Assembly: GCA_900545705.1 (NCBI GenBank)
Contig: URAK01000012.1
Location: 1-61,343 of the forward strand
Source of the DNA: an uncultured Opitutales bacterium
GTDB lineage: Bacteria; Verrucomicrobiota; Verrucomicrobiia; Opitutales; Intestinicryptomonadaceae
Direction of reading: 5' to 3'
DNA length: 61,343 bases
In this document: one piece after another, positions 25,837-36,143 of the stretch
Position numbering within the stretch: the stretch's first letter is position 1
How the letters are laid out: each line of letters opens with the position of its first letter
Notes under the pieces: generated by a model
Seen by the model: the letters and a program-made list of their open reading frames with translations, nothing else
What the model was told of the DNA's origin: nothing
The model's database searches: none
Position numbers and translations under genes: made by a program

Positions 25837-27399
25837 TCATTCAGGTATTGAAGAAAGGTTTTCCGGATTGTCCGCCTGAGTGTTTGCGGAGAGGGCGCCC
25901 GTCGCGTGGGCAAGCTGCGCGATGGACATTGAAAGCGAGGCCTCCGCCGAAACTTTTTGCTGGCGGGCCGTCGCGAGCCTGCTTTGCGCGTTCAGGAATT
26001 CCGTAATATTGCTGACCCCGTTTTCATAGGCGGTTTTAGTGGCGGTGAAAGCCTCCATGCTCGCCTCTACTGCCGACGTTGCGCTAGCGACCTGCTTGAC
26101 GGAACTTGTATATTTGTGGTAGTAGTTCCATATATCGGATATTATCTGGATTTCCGCCGCCTTTAAGGACTGCGCCTGGGCTCTCTCGGCGACTTTTGCG
26201 TTAATTAGCGCATACTTTCTAGCAAAGCCCTCGAATATGCTCCAAGAAAGGCTAAACCCTCCCGTATAGGAGTCTTGATGGCCGCGCGAATCCTGGGAAT
26301 AGTCGGTGTACGAGAATTGGCCGAAAGCTCCTATTTGCGGAAGAAAGTTGCGCTCGGCTACTTTAACGTCGCTTGCGGATTTTGCGAGTTTTGCATACGA
26401 AGCAAGCAATGTTTGGCGCGAGCGCATAGCCTTTGCCACGAGTTCATCTATTTTTTTGGAGGTTTCCGGACTTGTCGGCACCACGGCCGCTTCAGAGACC
26501 ACAAAATTAGGCCCTACCCTTACGCCCAATACCTGTGCAATATTAGCGCGCGCAGTCTCCACCGAAGATCGCGCTTCCTCCAAGAGGTATTCGGCGTTTT
26601 TTGCGTTTGCAAGAGCGTTTAGCATGTCTTGTTTATTGCCCACACTTTGGTCGAAGCGCGCCTTTGCTGATTCGTACGCGGTGCGCGCCTCTTCGAGGCT
26701 TAGCCTTGCGCTCTCTACGCTGCCGCACGCGGCGTAGAATTGATAGTATGCGAGCGCCACATTGAGAACGACGTCCTGAATAGACTGGTTGTAGTCGAAA
26801 TTTGCGGCAAGCAGCGCATTTTGCGCGGACTCAACCTGGGCTTCGCGCTTGCCGAAATCGAATAGAAGCCAATTTATTTCGGCGCTTGGGCCGAATCCCG
26901 TCTCGTAATAAGAGCCAATCGGGATAGAAAATCCGCCGTAGCCGAGGCTTGGCCTTACTTTGCTGCGGTAAACCTGCGCGCCGACGGACACTTGCGGATA
27001 ATAAGCCGCCATAGCTGAGCCTTTCTGCGCCGCGTAGCTTTTCGCCTGAAACCAGTAAATGCGGGTCTGGGTATTGTTTTCGAGCGCAATATCGATGAGG
27101 TCGTCAAGCATCAAAGGCTTGCCCGCCTGCATTTTTTCTGCCGGCGTAAGAGTATTGCCGCTTGCAACCGTCTGTTTTTTCGGCTTCTCGGTGGGCGATT
27201 GTTCGGCTTGTTTTGCCTCCGGCGAAATGATTTTGTCCGTTTTAATGTCTTCTGGCTGTATCACCCGCTTGGGAAGCGAGTCTTGCGGAGCCTTCCAGTA
27301 AACTGACGGGGTTTCCGAGACCTCGGAATCTACATTTACGCAGCCGCCGAGTAGCGACGCCGCAAGAATTACCGTTGAGAATTGCAGTTTTTCTTTCAT
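25837..27399 (-). CDS. TolC-family outer-membrane efflux lipoprotein
   Basis: The 520-aa product is an outer-membrane factor of the NodT/OprM lipoprotein type, forming the outer channel of a tripartite pump. The signal peptide starts at the ATG 27399 and ends in a lipobox LLGGC (Cys20); a longer frame to 27477 would overlap the pump gene and hide this signal. Two TolC repeats of long coiled helices are visible (from about residues 90 and 300), including FDQSVGNKQDMLNALANAKNA and AYENGVSNITEFLNAQSRLA. AAGG lies upstream of the chosen start. Third gene of the efflux operon, 10 nt after the RND gene. Confidence 0.9.
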   Translation of the reverse strand: MKEKLQFSTVILAASLLGGCVNVDSEVSETPSVYWKAPQDSLPKRVIQPEDIKTDKIISPEAKQAEQSPTEKPKKQTVASGNTLTPAEKMQAGKPLMLDDLIDIALENNTQTRIYWFQAKSYAAQKGSAMAAYYPQVSVGAQVYRSKVRPSLGYGGFSIPIGSYYETGFGPSAEINWLLFDFGKREAQVESAQNALLAANFDYNQSIQDVVLNVALAYYQFYAACGSVESARLSLEEARTAYESAKARFDQSVGNKQDMLNALANAKNAEYLLEEARSSVETARANIAQVLGVRVGPNFVVSEAAVVPTSPETSKKIDELVAKAMRSRQTLLASYAKLAKSASDVKVAERNFLPQIGAFGQFSYTDYSQDSRGHQDSYTGGFSLSWSIFEGFARKYALINAKVAERAQAQSLKAAEIQIISDIWNYYHKYTSSVKQVASATSAVEASMEAFTATKTAYENGVSNITEFLNAQSRLATARQQKVSAEASLSMSIAQLAHATGALSANTQADNPENLSSIPE

Positions 27400-27409
27400 C
27401 GGCAGACCT

Positions 27410-30400
27410 TTATTCTTTTCCAATTTCTCCGCGCGCGAAGAACGGTATTTTATCCAAAACATTTCTCTGGAAAGCATCTAGCCACAGGTAGATGACAGGG
27501 GTTATGTAAAGGGTGACAACCTGCGAGAATATGAGCCCGCCTACGACAACCACTCCGAGCGGGATTCTGCTTTCCGCGTCGGCCTTGCCCCATCCGAGCG
27601 CGATTGGAAGCATTCCCATGAGGGCCGCGAAAGTAGTCATTATAATGGGTCTGAACCTTTCCATGCAGGCTTCGTGAATGGCGTCGCGGGGCGTCATGCC
27701 GGACTGCTCGCGCATGATTGCAAAGTCAATCATCATAATTCCATTTTTCTTTACTATGCCCATAAGCATAAACAGGCCAATCATAGCGTAAATCGAGAGC
27801 TCCATATCGAGCAGCCACAAGCTGCCGAGACCTCCGACGACTGCAATGGGCAGCGATGAAAGCACAGTTATCGGGTGTATATAGCTTTCATAAAGTATGC
27901 CGAGAATGACGTACATGACGAAAACCGCAACACCGATGAGGTATACGAGGCTCATCATTGTCTCCTTAAATGTGACAGCCTCGCCAATGAACTGGCCCGA
28001 GACTCCCTGCGGAAGCGTCTGGGCGGCGACCTCCGAAACCCACTTTACGGCGTCTCCGATGGCAACCCCTGGTTGGAGGTCGAAGTAGATAGTCACAGAC
28101 GGGAAGTTGTCGATGTGGTTGACAGTCACCGGAGCGAGAATTGTGTCTGTGTCAGAAATAGACCTGAACGGAATCAGACTCGAGAGGTTAAACGGCGGGT
28201 TTGGCTCCGAGCCACCACCTGTGAGGGTTTGCACAGGGTATCCGCCGGTCAGCACAGCGTCTGCCTGGAAGTTGAGGCTCGAAAGATTGCTTTCAAAAGA
28301 GCGGTAGTCTTGGGATGCCTCCATAATGCTCCAATATTGCTGGAACGGCGTTTTTATAAGGTAGTAAAATAGCTTCGCATAGGCGTCTTTAAAGACGTTT
28401 GAGTAGTTGTTGGGCGAGAGCCCGAGCATTGCGGCTTTTTCCCTGAACGGTTTTAGTACAATTTGCGGATTGTCGAGGTACATGTCGGTTTGAATGCTCG
28501 AGAACATGTCGCCCCTGCGCGTCGAGAGCTTTGGAATGAGCGTTTGGGCGGCGCTGTAAAGCAAATTTTGGTCCATGGAAGTAAGTGCGAAGGAATATTT
28601 GCCCTGGGTTGTGCTGGTGGCGCCGGTTGAGATTTTTAAGGTGGGCTGCGGCTGGAAGTTTGCAATCAGCCCCGGAACCATTGAAATTTGCGCATTTATA
28701 TCTGCGGCGACGACATCAATTGGCCTGCGCTTGTCGCGCGGCACGAGGGTCACAAAGCCAAACCCCATATTTTGGTTTACGAATGAAGAAACGCCAGATA
28801 CGAGCACAAAATTCTTGATTTCTGGAGTGCGGTAAAAGATTTCCTCGATTTGCTTTTGCAGTGAGCCTATTTCGCGCGATGAAGTTTTAGTGTCGGATAT
28901 AAAAACGCCCTGCATAAAGCCGCTATCTCCTACGGGGAATAGGATTTGCGGGAGAGCCCCGAAGAAGAACCACACACCCCAGCCGCAGAGCGCCACAATT
29001 ACAAGAGTAAGAAAATTCTGGCGTAGCATCCATTTGAGCGTAGGGGAATAGAAGGCGAGAAAAGACGCTTCAATTTTATGCGACATTCTTTCGATTATCG
29101 TCTTGTCGGCCGGATCGGAAGTTCTGGGCTTCAAGACGCGCGCGCACATCATGGGAGTTAGCGACAAACTTACAAAGCCCGACATAAGAACCGCCGTTAT
29201 GATAGTCACGGAGAACTCCATGAATACCCTGCCCGTTATGCCGCTCATAAACACGAGCGGTATAAATACAGCAGCGAGCGACAGCGTCATGCTAAGAATT
29301 GTAAAAGAAATTTCGCGCGCCGACTTAAAAGTCGCCGCCGCCGGAGACTCGCCAAAATCCTCCATTCTTCGCACTGTATTTTCGAGGAATACAATCGCGT
29401 CGTCGACGAGGAATCCTATCGCCATCGTAAGTCCCATAAGTGACAGGTTATTCACGGAGAAACCGAAGGCGTACATGAATATGAAAGTTAGGAGAATCGA
29501 AAAAGGCAGCGCCACAGTCGGTATCATTGTGTCGCGGATTCTGCCAAGGAACATAAATATTACAAACACGACGAGCAGGAATGCGATTATCAGCGTTTCC
29601 TTAACGTCGTCGATATTGTCTATAATGAGTGTCGAGCGGTCGTAGAATTCCGACACCACAACACTCGACGGCAAAATTGTCTTAAACTCCTCGACGAGTT
29701 TTTTTATGTCGGCAACCGTCGTTATTGCGTTGCCGTCGGCGCGCTTTCTGACGCCCATAACGATTGAAGATTTCGGTCTGCCCTCCGGCTTTTTATTGCC
29801 GAGAGAGAAGGATATATTTAGCGTATCGTATTGTATGGCGTCTATAGATTTTGCAATATCTCTAAAAAATATCGGGGAGCCGTTTTTAAATCCTACAACC
29901 AAGTTATCATAATCGCTCGCAGTGGAGAGCTGGGTGTCGGGCAGCAGCACGAATTGGGTTGTCGGGCCGTCGATATTGCCGACACCTGTCATATTAGTCG
30001 AAACCGCGAGTGCATTTTTTAAATCAGTTGCAGTATAGCCGAGATTGTAGAGTTTGTCTAAGTCAACCTCTATGCGCACAGAGCGCGGCGCGGCGTAAAT
30101 ATCCACATTGGACACGCCGGAAATCATGCGTATGCGCTGGGCGATTTCCGAGAAGGCGTAGTCGTAAAGATTCCTTTCCGGCATTGCGTCGCTCGTAACG
30201 GCGAGAATGTATATGGGCAGGTCGTTTGGGTTGTCCTGAGTGAACGACGGCGGCGAAGGGAGGTCGGCGGGCAGATTGCCCATTGCGCGCTGGATTGCGC
30301 TCTGGACGTCCGTTGCGGCAGCGGATATATTTTTGCTCAGCGAGAATTGCAATACTATCGAGCTCGAGCCAAAGCTATTGCGGCTTGTTATCATTTCAAT

Positions 30401-30697
30401 GCCCGGTATTTGCATAAACTGCTGTTCAAGCGGCGAGGCGACGTTGGCCGCCATAATGCTCGGGTCGGCGCCCGGATAGCTTACTGTCACTTGAATTACG
30501 GGATAATCAACGCCCGGCAAGTCGTTAACAGGCATTTGCATGTAGCCGAAAATCCCGAAGAACATAGCCGCCAGCGACAGCAATACAGTCATCACTGGAC
30601 GGTTGATAAATATGTCGGAAATAGACCCCTTCCCTTCAAGGCGCTTTGAGTGATCCTCTTTCGGCGCGGGAGGCGTGTTTTTCAAATCGGAAGACAT
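27410..30697 (-). CDS. RND efflux pump, HAE1/AcrB-like
   Basis: A 1095-aa inner-membrane proton-driven exporter. It starts with a short cytoplasmic tail, then the first membrane segment (VMTVLLSLAAMFFGIFGYMQMPVNDLP) and the typical SYPGADPSIMAANVASPLEQ. Membrane segment 4 contains LTMAIGFLVDDAIVFLEN with the paired aspartates used for proton relay. A second half with the same topology (FMLMGIVKKNGIMMIDFA) completes the fold. Length is slightly above the usual 1020-1050 aa. Substrate cannot be predicted; multidrug or lipid-like compounds are usual. Second gene of the operon. Confidence 0.93.
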   Translation of the reverse strand: MSSDLKNTPPAPKEDHSKRLEGKGSISDIFINRPVMTVLLSLAAMFFGIFGYMQMPVNDLPGVDYPVIQVTVSYPGADPSIMAANVASPLEQQFMQIPGIEMITSRNSFGSSSIVLQFSLSKNISAAATDVQSAIQRAMGNLPADLPSPPSFTQDNPNDLPIYILAVTSDAMPERNLYDYAFSEIAQRIRMISGVSNVDIYAAPRSVRIEVDLDKLYNLGYTATDLKNALAVSTNMTGVGNIDGPTTQFVLLPDTQLSTASDYDNLVVGFKNGSPIFFRDIAKSIDAIQYDTLNISFSLGNKKPEGRPKSSIVMGVRKRADGNAITTVADIKKLVEEFKTILPSSVVVSEFYDRSTLIIDNIDDVKETLIIAFLLVVFVIFMFLGRIRDTMIPTVALPFSILLTFIFMYAFGFSVNNLSLMGLTMAIGFLVDDAIVFLENTVRRMEDFGESPAAATFKSAREISFTILSMTLSLAAVFIPLVFMSGITGRVFMEFSVTIITAVLMSGFVSLSLTPMMCARVLKPRTSDPADKTIIERMSHKIEASFLAFYSPTLKWMLRQNFLTLVIVALCGWGVWFFFGALPQILFPVGDSGFMQGVFISDTKTSSREIGSLQKQIEEIFYRTPEIKNFVLVSGVSSFVNQNMGFGFVTLVPRDKRRPIDVVAADINAQISMVPGLIANFQPQPTLKISTGATSTTQGKYSFALTSMDQNLLYSAAQTLIPKLSTRRGDMFSSIQTDMYLDNPQIVLKPFREKAAMLGLSPNNYSNVFKDAYAKLFYYLIKTPFQQYWSIMEASQDYRSFESNLSSLNFQADAVLTGGYPVQTLTGGGSEPNPPFNLSSLIPFRSISDTDTILAPVTVNHIDNFPSVTIYFDLQPGVAIGDAVKWVSEVAAQTLPQGVSGQFIGEAVTFKETMMSLVYLIGVAVFVMYVILGILYESYIHPITVLSSLPIAVVGGLGSLWLLDMELSIYAMIGLFMLMGIVKKNGIMMIDFAIMREQSGMTPRDAIHEACMERFRPIIMTTFAALMGMLPIALGWGKADAESRIPLGVVVVGGLIFSQVVTLYITPVIYLWLDAFQRNVLDKIPFFARGEIGKE

Positions 30698-30719
30698 TTT
30701 ATTTGCTTTTAAAGGGTTG

Positions 30720-32036
30720 TTATTTTACGCCGGAAGCCGCTTTTTCTGCCGCTTTAAGCGCCTCTATTGGCGCCTGTTTCTTTGCGGCGGCTTCGGCGGA
30801 CTGCTTCATAAATTTCGCGCGCAGCTCATCCGCAATTTTTGTCGCGTTTACCATAAATTCGCGCATTTTTGCGGGATCTAAAATCGGTTTGGAGTCCGCT
30901 CCGATGATAAGCCCCTGCGGTGTTGCGGCATATACGAAGGGGCCTGCCTGCAATCTAAGGTTGCTCGTATTCTTGACTACAAATTCCCCCGCTTTTACGC
31001 CGGTGACAGCGCGCATATCGTTGTCGAACATCTGCCCCTCTTCGACATCCGTCTGCTTTATGATGTAGACGCCATCTTTATAGGGGGTTGCAACATACAC
31101 AAAGTGGCTTTGCGGACCGATCTGAATGCAAATATTGGGAATCAGAACCGCGCCTTTTTGCTCATCGAGGTTTACGCGGACTTTTACAGGCTGGTTAGGC
31201 CAGAATAGGCCGTCTTTATTGTCGAGCTTTCCGCGCAGTATGGCGGTTCCCGATTCGTATCTGATTTTGTTCAGGATAATATCGACCTCAGCGACAGTCT
31301 TTCTATTTCCAAGATTGTTTTCTATGTAAGAGACGTCAACGTGCGTCTTGCCGCCGTTCGATTCCATAAAGCGCTTAACGTCGTAGAGGCTTTGGGAGGG
31401 GACAACAAAGTCTACGTACAAATTGTCCACCTGCTCGATAGTCGTGATTATCGAAGATCCGGCCGCTACAACATTGCCTGAATTTATGTTGTATAGACCA
31501 ACCTTACCCGATATTGGCGATTTTATCTTGCACCAATCGAGATTTATCTGGGCGGTCATGAGGGCCGCCTTGCATGTTTCCACGACGCCCTTGTCAACCT
31601 CGACTTTTGCAACGAGCGTATCGAAAGTCTGCTTGTCGATATAGTTGTCTTTTGCGAGCTTTTTGTTGCGCTCAACGTCAAGCGAATCAATTTTCAGCTG
31701 TGCCTCCGCCTGCCTTAGGCTACCCTGAGCCTGCAAGACTGCCGCCTCGTACGGGCGGGAGTCTATTTCTGCGAGAACGTCGCCCGCATTTACGTGCTGG
31801 CCCTGCTTAAAATTGATTTTTACGATTTGCCCGGAAACTTGCGGAACAACATTGACGCTGTGCAATGACGAAATAGTCCCGAGTGTATCGATGTACCTGC
31901 GGACGTTTTTGCCCTCGGCCTTGGCGAGGGTTGCGGGGGTCGGCGGATAGGAGACTTTCTTTTCTATTTTTTTCTGGCACCCGAAAGTCAGGATTGAGAC
32001 AGCCGCCGATATTGCCGCGATTTGTATTAGTTTCAT
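30720..32036 (-). CDS. RND efflux periplasmic adaptor lipoprotein (MdtA/AcrA-like)
   Basis: A 438-aa membrane fusion protein linking the inner-membrane pump to the outer-membrane channel. The signal peptide ends in ILTFGC (Cys20), so it is lipid-anchored. The biotinyl-lipoyl-like half GQIVKINFKQGQHVNAGDVL, the helical hairpin (about 95-150) and the second lipoyl half (IKSPISGKVGLYNINSGNVV) are clear. The C-terminal 35 residues are an extra Ala/Lys/Glu-rich helix. First gene of the operon (adaptor-pump-channel), divergent from the GH-A-type glycosidase gene. Confidence 0.92.
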   Translation of the reverse strand: MKLIQIAAISAAVSILTFGCQKKIEKKVSYPPTPATLAKAEGKNVRRYIDTLGTISSLHSVNVVPQVSGQIVKINFKQGQHVNAGDVLAEIDSRPYEAAVLQAQGSLRQAEAQLKIDSLDVERNKKLAKDNYIDKQTFDTLVAKVEVDKGVVETCKAALMTAQINLDWCKIKSPISGKVGLYNINSGNVVAAGSSIITTIEQVDNLYVDFVVPSQSLYDVKRFMESNGGKTHVDVSYIENNLGNRKTVAEVDIILNKIRYESGTAILRGKLDNKDGLFWPNQPVKVRVNLDEQKGAVLIPNICIQIGPQSHFVYVATPYKDGVYIIKQTDVEEGQMFDNDMRAVTGVKAGEFVVKNTSNLRLQAGPFVYAATPQGLIIGADSKPILDPAKMREFMVNATKIADELRAKFMKQSAEAAAKKQAPIEALKAAEKAASGVK

Positions 32037-32152
32037 AATTATTGAATGGTTTTAATTGTATAAAATTGCAGGAAATTTTTTTGAGAGTGCAGTTATTGTC
32101 AATATATTATTGCCAAAAGCTTTGGGGGTTAAGTGAAAAAAAGCCTCTATTA

Positions 32153-32182
32153 TTGACACGCACAAATTGATATTGTTATAAA
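32153..32182 (+). promoter_or_regulatory. sigma-70-type promoter of the glycosidase gene
   Basis: Consensus -35 TTGACA (32153-32158), 18-bp spacer, then TATAAA (32177-32182), about 30 bp before the ATG at 32213. This is the best-looking sigma-70 promoter in the window. Confidence 0.6.
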
Positions 32183-32212
32183 AATAAAGGTAAATTTTAA
32201 ATTTTCATACAT

Positions 32213-35200
32213 ATGAAGAAATTGTCGATTTTGGGGGCTGCGGTATTGGCGGCGTGTTTAGCTTACGGGAAAGCCTTTAAAGATTTCAGCATTGAAGGCG
32301 GGGCGATAATTGCCGGGAACGGGACTCCCGGCGCAGTATCCCTAAATCTTTCAATATTTGACGACGCATGGAACAGTTCCTCTATCGCTTGGGGGGATAT
32401 AAGACATTTCGACGGCTCGCCATCATACGAACAGGATATTTATCAATTGCACGGGAAATTGCTGCTTCCCGACAAAAAAAGCCGCGCGGAAGTTTCCCAA
32501 AAGTTGAAGCTTTTGAAGTCTGATGCGAGCGGCAGCCTCTACAAGCTGAAATACGAAATAGCCCTGCCCCCCGAATTCAAAGCGCGCCAAATAGCATTTT
32601 CCGCAAGTTCCCCGATAGGATTGTCGTTTGACGGCGGATTGCAGATAGACGGCAAAGCATTTAAGCTTCCGATAAAAAAAGCAAAAGCATCATACGAAGC
32701 CGCAGGCGCGAAGATCTTTTCGTTTTTTGCCGACAACGGGATATTGGCGATTATCCCCAAAAGCGGGAACGCAAGCCTACAAGACAACCGTGCATGGAAT
32801 ATGGACTCTTTTTCAGTCCGAATAGTATTGCCGGTGGAAAACGGCAAATGTTCCGCAGAGTTCGACGTAAAACTCGAAAAATACCGTTTTGCAAAAATCC
32901 CCCTGCCTTCTCCCAAACCCGCACCGTTGCAATGGCTGCCTAAAAAACCGGACTTCGGCAAAGTAAAATATTTTGTGGATTCTCCGGCTCGAGCGCAGAT
33001 AATTGCGCCCGGAGAAACCTTGACGCTCAACCTCCCGCCCGACTCAAAATACGTATACCTTCTAGGCGCGTTTTCTTCCAATGTTTCCGATACCCCCGCC
33101 GAGGCGGAGATTGCGAAGTCGGACGGGACTGCTGTGGCACTAAAATTGTCAAAAAAAGATTGTGACGGAACTCTTGCGGAATCTCCGGAGGCGGCCGTTG
33201 CGTGGAGAGCCATGCAGCCAGACGGGAAAGTCCACGCGCTCTATTCGTCGAAAATAGAGTGCGGCGGCGCCCAATCGCTAAAATTAAAAAATACGGGCGA
33301 AAGCGGCTGGACTTTATACGCCGCTACTGCCTCGAACGCAAACTTGGCAAAGTACCTGCGCGAAGGGAATTTTACAGCCCCTGACGAAAATTATTTTCCA
33401 ATCGAATTTGCCCCGTCGGTAGCTAAGGGCAGCGTATTGGACTTTTCATTTCTTCTCGACGCCCCCGCAGGCAAATACGGCTTTGCGAGGCCGTCCGGAG
33501 AGAGCATAGTATTTGAAAAGCGCCTTGGAGCGCCCGTAAAATTTTTCGGCAACAATATGACGATGCACGCCAACTTCCCCGAAAAGGAGATAGCCCCGAT
33601 TGTTGCCGACACATTCGCGAGAACCGGATACAATATATGCCGCTTTCATTTCTACGACAAAATGCTTGCGATTAAAAATTCCGATGGCGCAACGGAAATA
33701 AACCCGAGGCATATGGATAAAATGGATTTTTTTGCCAACGAACTTAAAAAGCGCGGAATTTATTACACGACCGACTTATATATGGCGCGCGAGATAGACC
33801 CCAAGACTCTCGAGCCCGAATTCCACAACCTAAAAATAAGCACTCTCGCCGAGAGAAAGTCTCTGTTTTATCTCTCGCAAAAAGCCCGCGACAATCTTAA
33901 AAAATATTCCGCGAACCTGTTAAACCATGTAAACCCATACACGAAACTCGCGTGGAAGGACGACCCCGCCCTTGTTTCTATAAGCCTTGTAAACGAGGAC
34001 ACAATCGCCTCTACTGTAAACGGCTCGACAGCCTCCCTTTTTAGAAAAAGGTTTGCTGAATGGCTGTCGGCAAACGCTCTTTCCGAAACTCCTGAAAACG
34101 AAAAACTGCTTTATGCAAAATTTTTAAAAGAGCTGCACTCGTCGTTCTACAATGAAATGAAAGATTTTCTCCGCTCGATAGGAGTCCGGCAAATGCTGAC
34201 CGACGAAAACCACATGAGCTCCATTCCGCAGTCTCTCGGCTCCGAAGAATTCGACGTCGTCGACACCCATACATACTATGGGCATCCTAATTTCATATTT
34301 AAGACATGGCAGATGCCCGTAAAAGTTAGGAACGATTCGAGCCTCGGCAAACTCGGCGCGGATTCAGTCACAAAGGGGACGCTGACTGTTGCCGGAAAAC
34401 CGCTTACACTGACCGAATGGAACCATGTAGTAAACAACGACACCGCCGCGGAGGGCGCATTTATAATGGGTGCGTACGGCTCAATGCAAGGGCTCGACAT
34501 GCTGTGCCGGTACACTTACCGCCACGCCCCGCACGACTTGAAGCCAACAACCCTAAAATATTTCGATACAGATTCCAACCCCGTAATATCCCTTTCCGAG
34601 CGAGCCGCCGCACTGTTTCTATTAAGGGGCGATGTGCGCGAAGCGGACGTAGTTTTCCCATGTGTAGTCTCACGCGATTTTCTCGACTATCCATCACCCA
34701 TGAAGAACAGCCTCTTGACTTACTTGGGCGGACTGTACAGGAAAATGAGCTTAATCGGCGCTCCTAAAATAGTGATAACCGACACTCCGCAAAATATAAA
34801 AATTAAAGGGGCAAAATTTGTAATGTACGCCGACGAAAGGTGGAAAAACTGCCAATTTGGTGTTCCTGCATTTTCCGCGCTCGCCGACGACGCCAAAACG
34901 CTCGGGAAAGTGTCGGAAATATTGGGAGGTGATCTTGTAAATGCCTCCGAAAAGGTATATTCGAGCACAACAGGACAAATTAGAATGGACGGCGAGAAGG
35001 AAACTTTGAGCGTTTCGACAAGCGCGAGCGAGGCATTTGTCGGCCCTGAGGGGACGGAGGGCGGCGGAGATTTCGCAAAATTTAAGCCTGTAAAGTCGTG
35101 GGGGGCATTTTTAGCCGCAGCCGTTGACGGCAAGCCGCTGAGAGGCAGTTCCCGAATACTTGTACTGCATTTAAGCGATATAAAAAATACAGCTATGAGG

Positions 35201-35458
35201 TACGCTTCGCCTAAAAAAGAGATTTTGTGGGATATGGGCGAACTTCCCCTGCTTGCGAGAGATGCTTCGGCAGAAATATCGTTTGACGCCCCGCTTGAAG
35301 GCTGGAAGTGCTATGCCATATCCGCAAATGGCGAGCGGCTATGGGAAATTCCCATAAAGCGGGAAAATTCAAGGGCGAAAATTTCAGCGAGAACAAAATC
35401 CGGAAAAATTCCCGTATTTGCCTATGAATTAAAAAAAATTTCGGACGATAAGAATTAA
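32213..35458 (+). CDS. large secreted glycoside hydrolase with GH-A-type TIM barrel
   Basis: A 1081-aa exported protein. The leader contains LAAC at residues 12-15, fitting a lipobox, though cleavage after YGKA is also possible. Residues about 1-380 are beta-rich with little recognisable homology. A TIM barrel follows (about 430-770) that begins with a FARTGYNICRFHFYD strand and has SLVNED (Glu595) as likely acid/base and LTEWNHV (Glu735) as likely nucleophile. This spacing is that of clan GH-A enzymes. The C-terminus is beta-sandwich-like. The exact GH family and substrate are not evident. It has its own promoter and precedes an ECF sigma gene by 53 bp. Confidence 0.75.
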   Translation: MKKLSILGAAVLAACLAYGKAFKDFSIEGGAIIAGNGTPGAVSLNLSIFDDAWNSSSIAWGDIRHFDGSPSYEQDIYQLHGKLLLPDKKSRAEVSQKLKLLKSDASGSLYKLKYEIALPPEFKARQIAFSASSPIGLSFDGGLQIDGKAFKLPIKKAKASYEAAGAKIFSFFADNGILAIIPKSGNASLQDNRAWNMDSFSVRIVLPVENGKCSAEFDVKLEKYRFAKIPLPSPKPAPLQWLPKKPDFGKVKYFVDSPARAQIIAPGETLTLNLPPDSKYVYLLGAFSSNVSDTPAEAEIAKSDGTAVALKLSKKDCDGTLAESPEAAVAWRAMQPDGKVHALYSSKIECGGAQSLKLKNTGESGWTLYAATASNANLAKYLREGNFTAPDENYFPIEFAPSVAKGSVLDFSFLLDAPAGKYGFARPSGESIVFEKRLGAPVKFFGNNMTMHANFPEKEIAPIVADTFARTGYNICRFHFYDKMLAIKNSDGATEINPRHMDKMDFFANELKKRGIYYTTDLYMAREIDPKTLEPEFHNLKISTLAERKSLFYLSQKARDNLKKYSANLLNHVNPYTKLAWKDDPALVSISLVNEDTIASTVNGSTASLFRKRFAEWLSANALSETPENEKLLYAKFLKELHSSFYNEMKDFLRSIGVRQMLTDENHMSSIPQSLGSEEFDVVDTHTYYGHPNFIFKTWQMPVKVRNDSSLGKLGADSVTKGTLTVAGKPLTLTEWNHVVNNDTAAEGAFIMGAYGSMQGLDMLCRYTYRHAPHDLKPTTLKYFDTDSNPVISLSERAAALFLLRGDVREADVVFPCVVSRDFLDYPSPMKNSLLTYLGGLYRKMSLIGAPKIVITDTPQNIKIKGAKFVMYADERWKNCQFGVPAFSALADDAKTLGKVSEILGGDLVNASEKVYSSTTGQIRMDGEKETLSVSTSASEAFVGPEGTEGGGDFAKFKPVKSWGAFLAAAVDGKPLRGSSRILVLHLSDIKNTAMRYASPKKEILWDMGELPLLARDASAEISFDAPLEGWKCYAISANGERLWEIPIKRENSRAKISARTKSGKIPVFAYELKKISDDKN

Positions 35459-35511
35459 AATGCTTGTAATAATAAAAGGTACAGCACAAACTTTACCTTG
35501 AAGTAGGTTAT

Positions 35512-36141
35512 ATGGAACTTGTAAACGACAATCCTGCGGGACTCGCGACAACGGTACAAACCGCAAAAGATGCGGATACCGACGCCGTACTCGTAGAAAG
35601 GGTAAAAAACGGGGATATGTCTGCGTTCGACACTCTTACACTGAAATACCGCGAGAGGCTTTTTGGGGTCGTTTACAATATGCTCGGCAACCGCGAGGAC
35701 GCGATGGACATAGTGCAAGACGCATTCATAAAGGCGTTTTCGAGCATAGGATCTTTTAGGGGATCATGCGCCTTCTACACATGGCTCTACCGCATTGCCG
35801 TGAATATGGGCATAACTTTTTTAAAGCGCTCCCGCATGCGCCGGTTTTTCAGCTTTGAAAATTCCGACGAGGAGATGGCATCTGCGGAAGTAGTCGAGAA
35901 GTTGAGCGTAAACTTTGGCGGCAGGAAAGCTGCAATGTTGTCGGAAATTCGCGAAAAATTGAACGAAGCGCTTCAGTCTTTGTCTATAAAACATAGAACG
36001 GTAGTAATTCTTTACGAAATCGAGGGATTAAGCCACCAGGAAATCGCCGAGATAACTGGGACCACCCCCGCCACAGTAAGAACCCGCTTGCATTACGCCA
36101 AGCAGCAGCTACAAGTTCTACTAAAAGGCTATATAAGCTGA
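35512..36141 (+). CDS. ECF RNA polymerase sigma factor (RpoE-like)
   Basis: A 209-aa ECF sigma factor. Region 2 (about 25-95) has FDTLTLKYRERLFGVVYNMLG and the -10-recognising EDAMDIVQDAFIKAFSSIGSFRG...FYTWLYRIAVN; region 4 (about 145-205) has SLSIKHRTVVILYEIEGLSHQEIAEITGTT with a helix-turn-helix and TVRTRLHYAK. AGGT lies just upstream of the ATG. It is followed 2 nt later by a small membrane protein, the likely anti-sigma factor. Its own upstream DNA lacks the GGAAC/GTCTAA promoter seen for the second ECF gene, so its control is probably different. Confidence 0.93.
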   Translation: MELVNDNPAGLATTVQTAKDADTDAVLVERVKNGDMSAFDTLTLKYRERLFGVVYNMLGNREDAMDIVQDAFIKAFSSIGSFRGSCAFYTWLYRIAVNMGITFLKRSRMRRFFSFENSDEEMASAEVVEKLSVNFGGRKAAMLSEIREKLNEALQSLSIKHRTVVILYEIEGLSHQEIAEITGTTPATVRTRLHYAKQQLQVLLKGYIS

Positions 36142-36143
36142 TT

